A stretch of DNA of 64,000 nucleotides from Psychrobacter aestuarii. GTDB taxonomy: Bacteria > Pseudomonadota > Gammaproteobacteria > Pseudomonadales > Moraxellaceae. Below are positions 1 through 8,814 of the stretch, piece by piece (within the stretch, counting starts at the first letter, position 1; every line of letters begins with the position of its first letter). The stretch is from assembly GCF_904846035.1 (NCBI RefSeq), contig NZ_CAJGYT010000001.1:2108001-2172000 (forward strand). Direction: 5' to 3'. The notes under the pieces were generated by a model. It worked only from the letters and a program-made list of their open reading frames with translations, did not search any database and was not told the origin of the DNA. The translations under genes and the position numbers were made by a program.

Positions 1-2
1 GC

Positions 3-440
3 GCTGAATGGGGTCGCCGCTTTGGTATGACGGATTTTGTCAATCCAAATGACGTGGACAATGTGGTTGACCATATCGTACAGATGACCGACGGCGGCGT
101 GGATTATTCATTTGAATGTATCGGCAATGTCGAGGTGATGCGCCAAGCACTTGAGTGCGCGCACAAAGGCTGGGGACGCTCGATTGTGATTGGCGTTGCA
201 GGCGCAGGGCAAGAGATCAGCACCCGTCCGTTCCAGCTGGTAACAGGGCGCAAGTGGGAAGGCTCGGCATTCGGCGGCGCACGTGGGCGTACCGATGTAC
301 CAACTATCGTTGATTGGTATATGGAAGGCAAAATCGATATCGATTCACTGATTACCCATAAGCTCAAACACGAAGAGATTAACAAAGGCTTTGAGCTGCT
401 CAAAGACCCAAGCTGTATCCGCAGCGTGATTGAGTATTGA
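3..440 (+). CDS. adhC: S-(hydroxymethyl)glutathione dehydrogenase / class III alcohol dehydrogenase, C-terminal part
   Basis: The reading frame is already open at the left edge, so only the last 145 residues are present and the true start lies outside the window. The visible part matches the end of zinc-dependent class III alcohol dehydrogenases: the NAD-binding core with DYSFECIGN, then the conserved KWEGSAFGGARGRTDVP stretch and a C-terminal helix ending SVIEY. The family oxidises S-(hydroxymethyl)glutathione, formed from formaldehyde and glutathione, to S-formylglutathione in the cytoplasm. The next gene on the same strand, about 100 bases downstream, encodes the hydrolase for that product, which supports the call. 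Zinc ligands and most of the catalytic domain cannot be checked here. Confidence 0.93.
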   Translation, partial: AEWGRRFGMTDFVNPNDVDNVVDHIVQMTDGGVDYSFECIGNVEVMRQALECAHKGWGRSIVIGVAGAGQEISTRPFQLVTGRKWEGSAFGGARGRTDVPTIVDWYMEGKIDIDSLITHKLKHEEINKGFELLKDPSCIRSVIEY

Positions 441-544
441 TAGGACACGCGCGTCTGTATCTGTCCGTTTGCGCCAAATGTGCAGGCGGATAGGTCGTTT
501 GTTATGTCATCATTGATGGTCTTTATTTTTATTGTTTTTATCTA

Positions 545-1450
545 ATGAGCGCCCCTATGAGCTATTACGCACGCAACACCTCAAGCCGTTCGACATTGAC
601 GCAAGTGAGCGTCAATCGCTGCTTTGACGGCGAGCAGCATTATTATCGTCATCAGTCATCAAGCACCAACACACCGATGACCTTTAGCATTTATTTGCCC
701 GATGAGGCGCTGGCAGGTCGCTTGTGCCCTGCGGTGCTTTATCTGTCAGGCTTAACCTGTAATGCTGATAACGTTACGCACAAAGCGCATTTTCAGCAAA
801 AATGCAGCGAGCTTGGTATGATTTTTATCGCGCCAGACACCTCGCCGCGCTCAGATGCTGAGGGCACTATCGATGTCGCTGATGATGAGCGTTTTTTTGT
901 TGGGCAAGGGGCGGGCTACTACGTCAATGCGACGCAAGCGCCATGGTCTGAGCATTATCAAATGCAAAGCTATATCGTCGATGAGCTGTATGATTTGTTG
1001 CGCAGTGAGTTTGCCATCGGCAGCATCGGTATCATGGGACACTCGATGGGCGGGCACGGCGCTTTGCTGCTTGGCTTTACCTATCCGAGCAAGTTTATTA
1101 GCGTCTCCGCCATCGCCCCTTTGTGCGCTGCGAGTGAATCAACGTGGGGTGAGGTCGCTTATCAGGCTTACTTTGGCGATGATAAGGACCAATGGGACGC
1201 CGCCGACGCCAGCAAAGTCATTACCAAAGCCGGTCGTCAATACAGCCAAATCTTGGTTGACCAAGGCGGTGCAGATGATTTTTATAACCAAGGCGAGCTA
1301 CAGCCTGAAAAACTGCAAGCCGCTTGCCAAGCTGCTGGGCAGCCGTTGACCTTGCGCTATCAAGCAGAATACGACCACAGCTATTACTTTATCCAAAGCG
1401 TCATCGGCGAACACATCGAGCACCATTGGCGAATGGCGCAGTTAAACTGA
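545..1450 (+). CDS. fghA: S-formylglutathione hydrolase
   Basis: This 301-residue protein is an esterase-D type alpha/beta hydrolase. It splits S-formylglutathione into formate and glutathione, the second step of formaldehyde detoxification. The nucleophile elbow GHSMGGHGA lies at about residues 165-173 with the catalytic serine at 167. YLSGLTCN near residue 67 is the usual oxyanion-loop region, and the late histidine in YDHSYYF (about 279) completes the triad. The protein is slightly longer than the usual 275-285 residues, so the ATG at 557 (MSYYARN) is an alternative start. It follows adhC directly, and the two probably form one unit. No terminator is visible before rpe. Confidence 0.95.
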   Translation: MSAPMSYYARNTSSRSTLTQVSVNRCFDGEQHYYRHQSSSTNTPMTFSIYLPDEALAGRLCPAVLYLSGLTCNADNVTHKAHFQQKCSELGMIFIAPDTSPRSDAEGTIDVADDERFFVGQGAGYYVNATQAPWSEHYQMQSYIVDELYDLLRSEFAIGSIGIMGHSMGGHGALLLGFTYPSKFISVSAIAPLCAASESTWGEVAYQAYFGDDKDQWDAADASKVITKAGRQYSQILVDQGGADDFYNQGELQPEKLQAACQAAGQPLTLRYQAEYDHSYYFIQSVIGEHIEHHWRMAQLN

Positions 1451-1517
1451 TTTGGGGCTTGATATCCCCGCCCATCGTCATTATGTATACCACCCCAAGA
1501 CTGAGACGGACTCTGTT

Positions 1518-2213
1518 ATGACAACGACCAACAGCACACAGCCTGAGTATTTAATCGCGCCTTCTATTCTTTCAGCCGACTTTGCCCGTTTGGGTGAAGA
1601 GGTCGAAAACGTACTGGCATCGGGTGCCGATGTGGTGCATTTTGATGTGATGGACAACCATTACGTGCCCAACTTGACGTTTGGTAGCATGATTTGCCAA
1701 GCGCTGCGTGATTATGGCATCACCGCGCCGATTGATGTGCACCTGATGGTCTCACCTGTCGATAGCATGATTGAGCAGTTTTTGAGCGCAGGGGCGAGCA
1801 TCATCACCTTTCACCCTGAAGCCAGCCAGCACGTTGACCGCTCATTACAGCTGATTAAAGATGGCGGTGCAGAGTGTGGCTTGGTATTGAACCCAGCCAC
1901 GCCGCTACATCACTTGGATTATGTGATGGACAAAGTCGACCAAATCCTTTTGATGAGCGTCAACCCAGGCTACGGCGGGCAGTCATTTATCGAAGGCACG
2001 CTCGATAAAATCCGTGCGGTACGTCAGCGTATCGACGAGAGCGGTCGCAATATCCGTCTCGAAGTCGATGGCGGCATTAAGGCGAGCAACATCAAAGCGG
2101 TTGCAGAAGCAGGCGCGGATATGTTCGTGGCAGGCTCCGCGATTTTTAATCAGCCTGACTACCATGCGGCTATTGATGCCATGCGCGCAGAATTGGCACA
2201 AGTACAGGCGTAA
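1518..2213 (+). CDS. rpe: Ribulose-phosphate 3-epimerase
   Basis: This is a 231-residue TIM-barrel enzyme that interconverts ribulose 5-phosphate and xylulose 5-phosphate in the pentose phosphate pathway. The family signatures are in order: [14 protein letters not shown] at the N-terminus, the metal-binding HFDVMD and DVHLMV strands, [11 protein letters not shown], and EVDGGI with the late catalytic aspartate. I chose the ATG at 1518 because the frame extends upstream only through unconserved residues and this start gives the family length (E. coli about 225). It lies about 70 bases after fghA, with a small membrane protein gene following almost immediately. Confidence 0.95.
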   Translation: MTTTNSTQPEYLIAPSILSADFARLGEEVENVLASGADVVHFDVMDNHYVPNLTFGSMICQALRDYGITAPIDVHLMVSPVDSMIEQFLSAGASIITFHPEASQHVDRSLQLIKDGGAECGLVLNPATPLHHLDYVMDKVDQILLMSVNPGYGGQSFIEGTLDKIRAVRQRIDESGRNIRLEVDGGIKASNIKAVAEAGADMFVAGSAIFNQPDYHAAIDAMRAELAQVQA

Positions 2214-2218
2214 TCGTG

Positions 2219-2566
2219 ATGCAATCTGATCATAAACCCACGACCGACAATGCCTCTGCCGCCCCGCGTAACGAGCAGCACTTGGTGCCCAAATACATCA
2301 CCGTTGGCTTGGCGCTATTTTCATTAGTGCTGAGTCTGGCAGGCTACGGCTTTCGCTTGGCAGTCGGGCACGAGCTGGTGGACGTGCTGCGTCATGCTGC
2401 TGTGATTGTGCCTGCCTTTACATTGGGCATTCCGCTGCTGTTTTGGCTGGGTGCAAAGCTGTTTAACAAGGTACAAGGCACGCACATTGAGACCCGCAAC
2501 GCGCTGAGCCTTGGCTGGCTGACTGCGTGTGTGTCCATGCTGTGGCTTATGGGCAGCTACAGCTAG
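2219..2566 (+). CDS. Small integral membrane protein, unknown function
   Basis: This protein of about 115 residues has a polar N-terminal stretch of about 27 residues and three hydrophobic segments, at roughly residues 30-50, 60-82 and 97-113. It is predicted to sit in the inner membrane. The start is ambiguous: a GTG at 2216 is followed at once by the ATG at 2219, only five bases after the rpe stop. The tight spacing suggests co-transcription with rpe. I do not recognise a named family and assign no function. Confidence 0.7.
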   Translation: MQSDHKPTTDNASAAPRNEQHLVPKYITVGLALFSLVLSLAGYGFRLAVGHELVDVLRHAAVIVPAFTLGIPLLFWLGAKLFNKVQGTHIETRNALSLGWLTACVSMLWLMGSYS

Positions 2567-2653
2567 CAGTGGCACACGTTCGTTGACGCGGCTGTCAATC
2601 ATCGATAACAAACCTCCTTTTATCGTTTAAAGATAGGGGAGCTGGGCGAGACT

Positions 2654-2959
2654 ATGACATTATCAAAACTGACCGACACCTTATTTCCAAAAGAGATTCC
2701 CAAAGTACTGATTTTTATGCTGATTATTGGCTGCTTGCTTTTGGGCTTAGGGTCATTGAGGCGCGGCGCGGACATGCAAGGCTGGCTCAACGTTATTGAA
2801 AACTGGCTATTGATGCTGCTCATTTTACCGACAGCCATCACCACTTTGGCACTGCCGTTTAAATATCGTGACCCCAGCTTTGATTTAAAGCTCACGTATT
2901 ACATGGGTATGTTCGTGGCGTTTTTATTCACATTAGGTAAGCTGCGTTATTGGCATTAG
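2654..2959 (+). CDS. Small integral membrane protein, unknown function
   Basis: This 101-residue protein has hydrophobic segments at about residues 17-35 (VLIFMLIIGCLLLGLGSL), 48-67 (NWLLMLLILPTAITTLALPF) and 82-95. It ends in a short basic tail. A purine-rich GGGCGAG sequence precedes the ATG and is a reasonable ribosome binding site. It follows another small membrane protein gene on the same strand. No family is recognised. Base composition matches the neighbours, so it is probably an ordinary lineage-specific gene. Confidence 0.65.
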   Translation: MTLSKLTDTLFPKEIPKVLIFMLIIGCLLLGLGSLRRGADMQGWLNVIENWLLMLLILPTAITTLALPFKYRDPSFDLKLTYYMGMFVAFLFTLGKLRYWH

Positions 2960-3091
2960 CCATAGGGGTTGGCAATAAAGGGTGCGCTGCCCTTGAATTT
3001 TAAGCACAGCGTAACCACCTATGAGCTATGATGAGTTAACCTGTATTCAGTAGCGCTGGTTTGTTACTGTCAGGATAATAAGGAAAGGCTT

Positions 3092-3406
3092 ATGTCCTAT
3101 TATGATTTTGAAAACGAGATAGAAGTGGATAACGATACCAAAGACGCGCACGCAGGATTTGCTAAAGAGACCACCCTTGAGCTGGTTGAAGCCGACGATG
3201 GTACGCTGCTGCTTCGTGACGCCAGTACCGATGACGCCCCGCTGATGAGTATTGATTTTTCAGATCAGCTGAAAGAAATCATGGGTAACGACACCCAGCT
3301 GATAGGTCAGCATATGATTCATGCGGCGATTCAGGTCATTATGCAAAAGCAAATGAGCCAGTGGCACGCTCGCGTCTATGACAAAGAGCCTGAGCATTAC
3401 AGCTAA
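3092..3406 (+). CDS. Small acidic protein, unknown function
   Basis: The product has 104 residues and is strongly acidic, with no hydrophobic segment or signal peptide, so it is probably cytoplasmic. A very good ribosome binding site (AAGGAAAGG) lies about 5 bases before the ATG. A strong terminator follows the stop, so the gene boundaries are well supported. The first 20 residues are rich in Asp and Glu. The second half (DFSDQLKEIMGN, then MIHAAIQVIMQKQM) looks helical. No family is recognised and no function is proposed. Confidence 0.7.
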   Translation: MSYYDFENEIEVDNDTKDAHAGFAKETTLELVEADDGTLLLRDASTDDAPLMSIDFSDQLKEIMGNDTQLIGQHMIHAAIQVIMQKQMSQWHARVYDKEPEHYS

Positions 3407-3430
3407 TGCTATTATAAAAACACACGCATA

Positions 3431-3463
3431 AAAAAGGGCTTATCTGATGATAAGCCCTTTTTT
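3431..3463. terminator. Bidirectional intrinsic terminator
   Basis: AAAAAGGGCTTATC pairs with GATAAGCCCTTTTT around a TGAT loop, with an A-run on one side and a T-run on the other. It can terminate both the small acidic protein gene from the left and rpmB-rpmG from the right. Confidence 0.9.
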
Positions 3464-3564
3464 ATTGGCGTATGCTTGGCGCATCTTATACAAATCTGAG
3501 CCAAACACACTGCCGAAGCGGTAACGCTTAACGATAATCAGCAAGGCCAATTATCAGTAAAGCA

Positions 3565-3720
3565 TTACTTGATTTTCGCTTCTTTAAAAATCACGTGCTG
3601 GCGAATTTTTGGATCAAACTTTTTGATTTCCATTTTGCCAGGCATTGTGCGTTTGTTTTTGGTGGTGGTGTAGTAGTAACCAGTACCCGCGGTAGACACC
3701 AACTTAATTTTATCTCTCAT
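3565..3720 (-). CDS. rpmG: 50S ribosomal protein L33
   Basis: This is a 51-residue gene read on the reverse strand, from the ATG at 3720 to TAA at 3565. The product starts [20 protein letters not shown] and contains the KNKR and [15 protein letters not shown] segments typical of L33 of the large ribosomal subunit. It has no cysteines, so it is the zinc-free form. A purine-rich GAAAGGAAAG tract precedes the start. It follows rpmB by 38 bases in the same direction, the usual rpmB-rpmG order, and ends before the bidirectional terminator. Confidence 0.95.
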   Translation of the reverse strand: MRDKIKLVSTAGTGYYYTTTKNKRTMPGKMEIKKFDPKIRQHVIFKEAKIK

Positions 3721-3758
3721 GATAGCTTTCCTTTCAATAATGGCATGCAGCGCGTGGT

Positions 3759-3995
3759 TTAGATTTTTTGACCTTCGGCGCGTAGATCGGCCAATACTTT
3801 GTCAATACCATGCTTATCAATGATACGCATACCTTTACTAGAAACACGTAGGCGCACAAAACGGTTTTCAGATTCTACCCAAAAACGATGGTTGTGTAGG
3901 TTTGGTAGAAAGCGACGACGGGTTTTGTTGTTTGCGTGCGAAACATTATTACCCACCATAGGGCGCTTTCCAGTCACTTGGCAAACTCGAGACAT
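3759..3995 (-). CDS. rpmB: 50S ribosomal protein L28
   Basis: This 78-residue large-subunit protein begins [20 protein letters not shown] and carries [17 protein letters not shown] and [14 protein letters not shown], all close to proteobacterial L28. Length matches the family (78 in E. coli). A good ribosome binding site (TTAGGAG) lies about 6 bases before the ATG. It is the first gene of the rpmB-rpmG unit. Its leader contains an 8-3-8 inverted repeat, listed separately, which could affect its expression. Confidence 0.97.
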   Translation of the reverse strand: MSRVCQVTGKRPMVGNNVSHANNKTRRRFLPNLHNHRFWVESENRFVRLRVSSKGMRIIDKHGIDKVLADLRAEGQKI

Positions 3996-4015
3996 GGCGA
4001 ACTCCTAATTTGTGA

Positions 4016-4034
4016 GGTATGAGATACTCATACC
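4016..4034 (-). promoter_or_regulatory. Inverted repeat in the rpmB leader
   Basis: GGTATGAG and CTCATACC form perfect 8-base arms around a 3-base spacer (ATA), about 20 bases upstream of the rpmB start codon. In RNA this would be a compact hairpin close to the ribosome binding site. As DNA it could be an operator. A role is inferred only from its shape and position. The rest of the 3996-4459 gap holds the divergent promoters and no other clear gene. Confidence 0.45.
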
Positions 4035-4317
4035 AGTCTGGGCAAGTTGCGCTTTTTTGCGGCATGGACACAGCAAGCGGGCACATTGCACCAAACAAAA
4101 CTATATGAAGATTGAGCTGGTATTTCTGTCATCTAAAGGCAAATTACAGATGCACCAATTCAGAAAATTTTAAAGCCGACATTTATACCACATAATCCTA
4201 AAATACTCAAATTATTTTACAGTTATCGTCCTGTTGCCAGTGACAAAACGATGCGGTGTCAGCCCGTGTTATCTTATCGATTTACGACAGTTTTAGGTTG
4301 TAAGTTATAACAAAAGT

Positions 4318-4338
4318 CAGTAAAGTTACTGTTATAAT
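4318..4338 (+). promoter_or_regulatory. Candidate extended -10 promoter with palindrome, for the Ig-like lipoprotein gene
   Basis: TGTTATAAT at 4330-4338 is a perfect extended -10 element. No good -35 is seen at the normal distance. The 6-2-6 palindrome CAGTAA-AG-TTACTG (4318-4331) abuts the -10 box and could be an operator. The start codon is about 120 bases downstream. Confidence 0.5.
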
Positions 4339-4459
4339 TTTCACACAATATATTAACAAGAATGACATAGCAGTAATCTCATTCTTAGACGTTTTTTATT
4401 TGAGCGTGCCCAGTTGTATGTGCATAACATACATCACTGCGCCGCAGCGGAGTATCAAC

Positions 4460-6586
4460 ATGCGATATGGTATACGCCCAGTAGGGTCAAAGACTTTTGG
4501 ATTCACAAGCTTGGTACTGGCTTTGGCCTTGGCAGGCTGCGGTGGTGGCGGTGGAAACGACTCTATCAAGCCTGAGCCAGACTTAGGACCGATAGGCGGC
4601 GGTAGCGGTACGCCAGGTGATGGTACGCCCGGCAGCACCAATGCGCTAAACATCAACAGCAGCACGCTACTTGATACCAGTGGCAATACCATCAGCGCTG
4701 TAGGCATCAATGGTGCCTATTATCAAGTCACGGTTACCGATGCAACAGGCGCACCTGTACCTAATGCGAAAGTCAGCTTTGCCATTGATGCCACTGGGGT
4801 CAGCTTGACCCAAAGCACTTCAGGCTCGGTACTGACAGACAGCGATGGTCAGGCACGGGTGTTTTTAAAGCCAGACAGTCCTGCTGTGTCAGGGGCGTAC
4901 ACCGTAACGGCGACCGCTACCTTTAATGGCAACACCGCAACATCGAGCAAAACCTTTTCGGTACAAGCCACCAATGTTAGCGTTGTCGATTTGCGTGCAG
5001 ACAATAGCGCCTTAGAATCAGGCGCTCAGACCTCTGTGTCACTTAAAGTCACGGACAATACGGGTGCTGCGCTAAATGGCGTATTGGTCAATCTAGATGC
5101 CAGCTGTGGTCAATTGCCAGCGCAGATGGTTTCAGATACCAACGGTATGGTTGAGGTGGTATATAAAGCCATCAATGAAAACAACACCCTATGTAGTGGT
5201 CCTGTGACCCTCACCGCAAGTGCTGGCAACAGCACCCAAACGACCAACATCAATGTTGCGGCACCGCAGGCGACCTCAATTGTATACACTTCAAGTGAGT
5301 TGACATTGGGTATCGCCAACAGCGGCTCATCGTCGAGCGGTACGGTTGAATTTACCGTGTACTCTAATACCGCGCCCCTTGCCAATGCAGAAGTGATTCT
5401 GTCACTAGAAAAATCACCTCTTGGCTTGTCTTTTGGTCAACTGGGCAGTACCGCTGATGTCATTAGAAAGACAGATGCCAATGGCAATATCTCAGTCAAT
5501 ATCTATCCAGGTTCAACCCCAGGACCTGTCGAGATTAAAGCATCGCTCGCCAGCGATACCCGCATTAATGCCTTATCAAAGGGCATCTCTATTGCCAGCT
5601 CACGTGTGACCCAAGATGGATTGAGCATCTCGCAAGAAAGAAATGTACTTGATTGGAGCATGGATGGTGACAGTACAGATATTGTTGTTCGCATGGTGGA
5701 TCGTAATGGCAACGCAGTGCCTGATAATACCGTGGTTAACCTAACGGCAGAAGGCGGCAAAGTATCTCCTGCGCAGTGTCTGACCGATAACGGTCAGTGT
5801 ACCGTGAGCTTTTCAACACAGAACCCGCGTCCAGGTGATGGGCGTGTGAGCATTCTAGCAGTTGCCGAAGGTGAGAAAGCGTATATTGACAATAACCGTA
5901 ACAACGCATGGGATCGCGGTATAGATACCTTGGTACACAACATCGGCGATACCTTCCGTGATGACAATGAAAACAACATTTTTGATAGTGGCGAGTTTAT
6001 TTACCCGCTAACCACACAAGCCACAGGTGTTTGTGAAAACAATCTTGATCAGTTTATTCAGTTGAAGTTCCCGACTGCTAGCGTGAGCAAGAAAGATACT
6101 TATAAGCAAAGTTATATCAATAGTTTTGTTAATCCTAATATTGATAATACTTGCAATTCAGATCTAGATGCAGTGGTGCGTTATCAATCTATCCAGCTAC
6201 TCTCTGATGGCAGTAGTGCACGTTTTACTTTAGTGAATAGTATTGGTTTACCTTTAGGCTTACAGGCTGTGCGTGCTTCTGATACATTCGTTAATGTTCG
6301 TATAAATAGTGGTGGTTTTTATGACTTGAACCCAATGCCATCAGGTACGACCATTGCTGCTACTGTAACAGATAAAACAGATGGCCCTACTAGCGGAAGC
6401 TGCAAAGTAGAAATGATATCAGGCTATAGCAAGGTGCCTGCCCTGGTGAATACTGGTTCGCTAGGACAAAATTTAGGTACGATTACAGGCTATGCTCTTA
6501 CAGAGTGCGAAGCCGGTGACTATTTCAAAGTTACTGTCAACACACCGAAAGGTAATAATTTTACACGTACATATATCATCCAATAA
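4460..6586 (+). CDS. Large surface lipoprotein with bacterial Ig-like domains
   Basis: The 708-residue product starts at the ATG at 4460, chosen because GGAG lies 7 bases upstream and a lipoprotein signal follows. A hydrophobic stretch ends in the lipobox LAGC, with the lipidated cysteine at about residue 27 followed by a run of glycines. After a Pro/Gly-rich linker come at least four repeats of invasin-like (Big_1 type) Ig domains, each with the pattern V-D-x-x-G-x-x-V-x-x-A and a later D-x-x-G. Near residues 473-511, two loops (DNNRNNAWDRG and DDNENNIFDSGE) resemble calcium-binding loops. Export to the outer membrane surface is inferred. Adhesion is possible but unproven. The last 170 codons are visibly more AT-rich. 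A terminator follows. Confidence 0.85.
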   Translation: MRYGIRPVGSKTFGFTSLVLALALAGCGGGGGNDSIKPEPDLGPIGGGSGTPGDGTPGSTNALNINSSTLLDTSGNTISAVGINGAYYQVTVTDATGAPVPNAKVSFAIDATGVSLTQSTSGSVLTDSDGQARVFLKPDSPAVSGAYTVTATATFNGNTATSSKTFSVQATNVSVVDLRADNSALESGAQTSVSLKVTDNTGAALNGVLVNLDASCGQLPAQMVSDTNGMVEVVYKAINENNTLCSGPVTLTASAGNSTQTTNINVAAPQATSIVYTSSELTLGIANSGSSSSGTVEFTVYSNTAPLANAEVILSLEKSPLGLSFGQLGSTADVIRKTDANGNISVNIYPGSTPGPVEIKASLASDTRINALSKGISIASSRVTQDGLSISQERNVLDWSMDGDSTDIVVRMVDRNGNAVPDNTVVNLTAEGGKVSPAQCLTDNGQCTVSFSTQNPRPGDGRVSILAVAEGEKAYIDNNRNNAWDRGIDTLVHNIGDTFRDDNENNIFDSGEFIYPLTTQATGVCENNLDQFIQLKFPTASVSKKDTYKQSYINSFVNPNIDNTCNSDLDAVVRYQSIQLLSDGSSARFTLVNSIGLPLGLQAVRASDTFVNVRINSGGFYDLNPMPSGTTIAATVTDKTDGPTSGSCKVEMISGYSKVPALVNTGSLGQNLGTITGYALTECEAGDYFKVTVNTPKGNNFTRTYIIQ

Positions 6587-6604
6587 GCCAATAGCGTCTC
6601 ACCC

Positions 6605-6633
6605 AAAACCCCGACCCTGCGTTGGGGTTTTTT
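6605..6633 (+). terminator. Intrinsic terminator after the Ig-like lipoprotein gene
   Basis: AAAACCCC pairs with GGGGTTTT across an 11-base loop, followed by a T-run ending at 6633. Confidence 0.85.
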
Positions 6634-6777
6634 GTAGCGCTCCTGATGCCAAAATGCTAAAAAGCGCAAACATCCTCAGCAAAAAAGTGTAAAAGCGATT
6701 AAAATAGCTGCCTTACTTGATCTGTGCGCCTTATTGCTCGCGGACGAAGTTCAATTTTTTGTTTAACTGGATATCTT

Positions 6778-7686
6778 ATGCCAACTAAAAAAACCAATCC
6801 AACACCACCTGCTGCTGACGCTGCCAACCCAGCCACAGACACTGCCACTTTACTCATTAAATGTAAGGATCAAGCAGGTATTGTCCAAGCGGTTTCTGAA
6901 TTTACGCACCGCTATGGCGCGAACATCATCACTCTAGACCAGTACTCAACCGCACACGAAGGCGGGCAGTACTTTATGCGCTTGGAATTTGCACTAGCGG
7001 GGCTGAGCGATATTATTGATAACTTTGAAGCCAGCTTTGCGCACACGGTTGCCAAGCGCTATGAGATGACGTGGCGCTTACATGACAATGCCATTAAAAC
7101 CAAAGTCGGCATTTTGGTGTCGAAGTTTGACCATGCGTTACTTGACTTGTTGTGGCGTCATCAGCGCGGCTTGCTCGATTGCGAGATTACGTCTGTCGTC
7201 AGTAACCATAACGATTTGCGTCAAGCGGTCGAAAACTTTGGCATCACCTTCCACCACGTGCCTGTGACCAAGAGCAACAAAGCCGAAGCCGAAGCTGAAA
7301 TCCACAAGCTGATGCAGGGCAATGACTTATTGGTCTTAGCGCGCTATATGCAGATTCTATCTCCAGACTTCGTCTCGCGCTGGCCGATGCAGATTATTAA
7401 CATTCACCACTCGTTCTTACCTGCATTCGTCGGTGCAGACCCATATCGCCAAGCCTATGACAAAGGCGTCAAACTGATTGGTGCAACGGCGCATTACGTG
7501 ACCGAAGAGCTGGATCAAGGACCGATTATCGAGCAAGACGTACAGCGCGTGACCCATCGCCAAAGCGTGCCTGAGCTGCGCGCCATCGGTCGTGATGTCG
7601 AGCGTAATGTGCTGGCGCGTGCGGTCAACTGGCACGTACAAAACCGCGTCATCGTTGCAGGCAACAAAACCGTGGTTTTTAACTAA
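6778..7686 (+). CDS. purU: Formyltetrahydrofolate deformylase
   Basis: This 302-residue enzyme hydrolyses 10-formyltetrahydrofolate to formate and tetrahydrofolate, balancing one-carbon units and feeding purine synthesis. An N-terminal ACT domain (about residues 22-100, LLIKCKDQAGIVQAVSEF) precedes a formyltransferase-type catalytic domain. That domain carries NIHHSFLPAF with the catalytic histidine and the late ELDQGPIIEQDV with the catalytic aspartate. The ATG at 6778 is used. The frame continues upstream to a GTG, but those residues are not conserved. The gene stands alone between two strong terminators. Confidence 0.96.
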   Translation: MPTKKTNPTPPAADAANPATDTATLLIKCKDQAGIVQAVSEFTHRYGANIITLDQYSTAHEGGQYFMRLEFALAGLSDIIDNFEASFAHTVAKRYEMTWRLHDNAIKTKVGILVSKFDHALLDLLWRHQRGLLDCEITSVVSNHNDLRQAVENFGITFHHVPVTKSNKAEAEAEIHKLMQGNDLLVLARYMQILSPDFVSRWPMQIINIHHSFLPAFVGADPYRQAYDKGVKLIGATAHYVTEELDQGPIIEQDVQRVTHRQSVPELRAIGRDVERNVLARAVNWHVQNRVIVAGNKTVVFN

Positions 7687-7741
7687 AGTGCTGTTTATAA
7701 AGACCTACATTGGTTTTATAAAAACTGAGTGATTACCCATA

Positions 7742-7775
7742 AAAAAAGGTCTGATACGTTATCAGACCTTTTTTT
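7742..7775. terminator. Bidirectional intrinsic terminator
   Basis: AAAAAAGGTCTGATA pairs perfectly with TATCAGACCTTTTTT around a 3-base CGT turn. It separates purU (+) from the convergent CcsA/YpjD-like gene (-) and can serve both. Confidence 0.92.
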
Positions 7776-7790
7776 ATGACGTGCTCAACA

Positions 7791-8582
7791 TCAAAGCAAA
7801 AGCTCAATCACAAACTTACTGCCAACAAAGCCAATGGCCAATAAGATAAAGGCATAAACGGTTAAGTTTGCCGCCCGCTTGCCGCGCCAACCTGCGCGCC
7901 AATGCCCCATCAATAAGCCACCGAGGAGCAGCCAAGACAGCACACTAAACACCGTCTTATGCACGATATGCTGCGCAAATAGGTCTTGGACGTACACAAA
8001 GCCCAAGCCCAGCGCAATGCTGAGCAGCACAAAGCTGACCAAAATCATATCAAAGAGTAAGCCTTCCATGCTTTGTAAGGGCGGCAGCTTATGCACCCAA
8101 AAGCGGTGAATGGTTTGGTGCTTCAGTTCACGAATTTGCAAGCGCAAAAACAGTGCCTGCACCGTCGCCATCAGCAGCACACAGTAGGCGGCGAATGAGA
8201 TTAAAATATGCGCCTCTAGCCCCATGCTAAGGTCCGTCAATGGGCGATACGGCGCACGGCCAAATGCCCCAATGGTCATTCCCAATAGCGCTGTCGGCGC
8301 CGCCAATACCCCAAGACTTAAAATCGGACGGTATAAGCAAAACAGAATATAAAACAACAAAAACAGCAGACTGATAAAGCTCAAGACATTGAATAAATTA
8401 AAATTCAGCCCATATAGCGTGACCATATGGGGATACAAGACCGCCGCGTGTGCCACGACACCCACCAACAATCCTGCCAAACTGATGCCTTTGTGCATCG
8501 GCGTTTGCTGAATCAGCGCCCATACAATATGGGCACCCACCGCAATATACGCCATACTGGCTATCACAAATGCAAACGACAC
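7791..8582 (-). CDS. Inner membrane CcsA/YpjD-family cytochrome c assembly-like protein
   Basis: The product is about 263 residues with seven or eight hydrophobic segments and matches the cytochrome c assembly / HemX-YpjD type of membrane protein (EAHILISFAAYCVLLMATVQALFL in the middle is characteristic). The molecular role of the YpjD branch is poorly known, so it is left without a symbol. Its position divergent from ffh mirrors ypjD-ffh in E. coli. The start is uncertain. GAGG precedes GTG 8582 by 7 bases, which I prefer. A TTG at 8588 and an ATG at 8555 are alternatives. It ends at the bidirectional terminator shared with purU. Confidence 0.85.
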   Translation of the reverse strand: MSFAFVIASMAYIAVGAHIVWALIQQTPMHKGISLAGLLVGVVAHAAVLYPHMVTLYGLNFNLFNVLSFISLLFLLFYILFCLYRPILSLGVLAAPTALLGMTIGAFGRAPYRPLTDLSMGLEAHILISFAAYCVLLMATVQALFLRLQIRELKHQTIHRFWVHKLPPLQSMEGLLFDMILVSFVLLSIALGLGFVYVQDLFAQHIVHKTVFSVLSWLLLGGLLMGHWRAGWRGKRAANLTVYAFILLAIGFVGSKFVIELLL

Positions 8583-8814
8583 AGGCAAGCCTCACTACAT
8601 ATCAAAAGCATATTAACGACGCGACGACGCGTGAAAATGGTATGATTAGAATAATCCCTCAATTTATCATAAAATAGAGCCAGATTGAGCGCCATCTCAC
8701 TTATTATTTGAGACAAATTATCAATAAGCATCTTTTGCCCGCCCGCGTATTGCCGCGGCGACCGTGCTGTATTGCAACCGATGTATAGATTCACCCGTAA
8801 ACTGAGAGCCAGAT

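Noticed and set aside
855-1349. Open frame of 164 codons in another phase of fghA
   Set aside because: Overlaps the conserved hydrolase entirely. Composition is typical of an out-of-phase reading.
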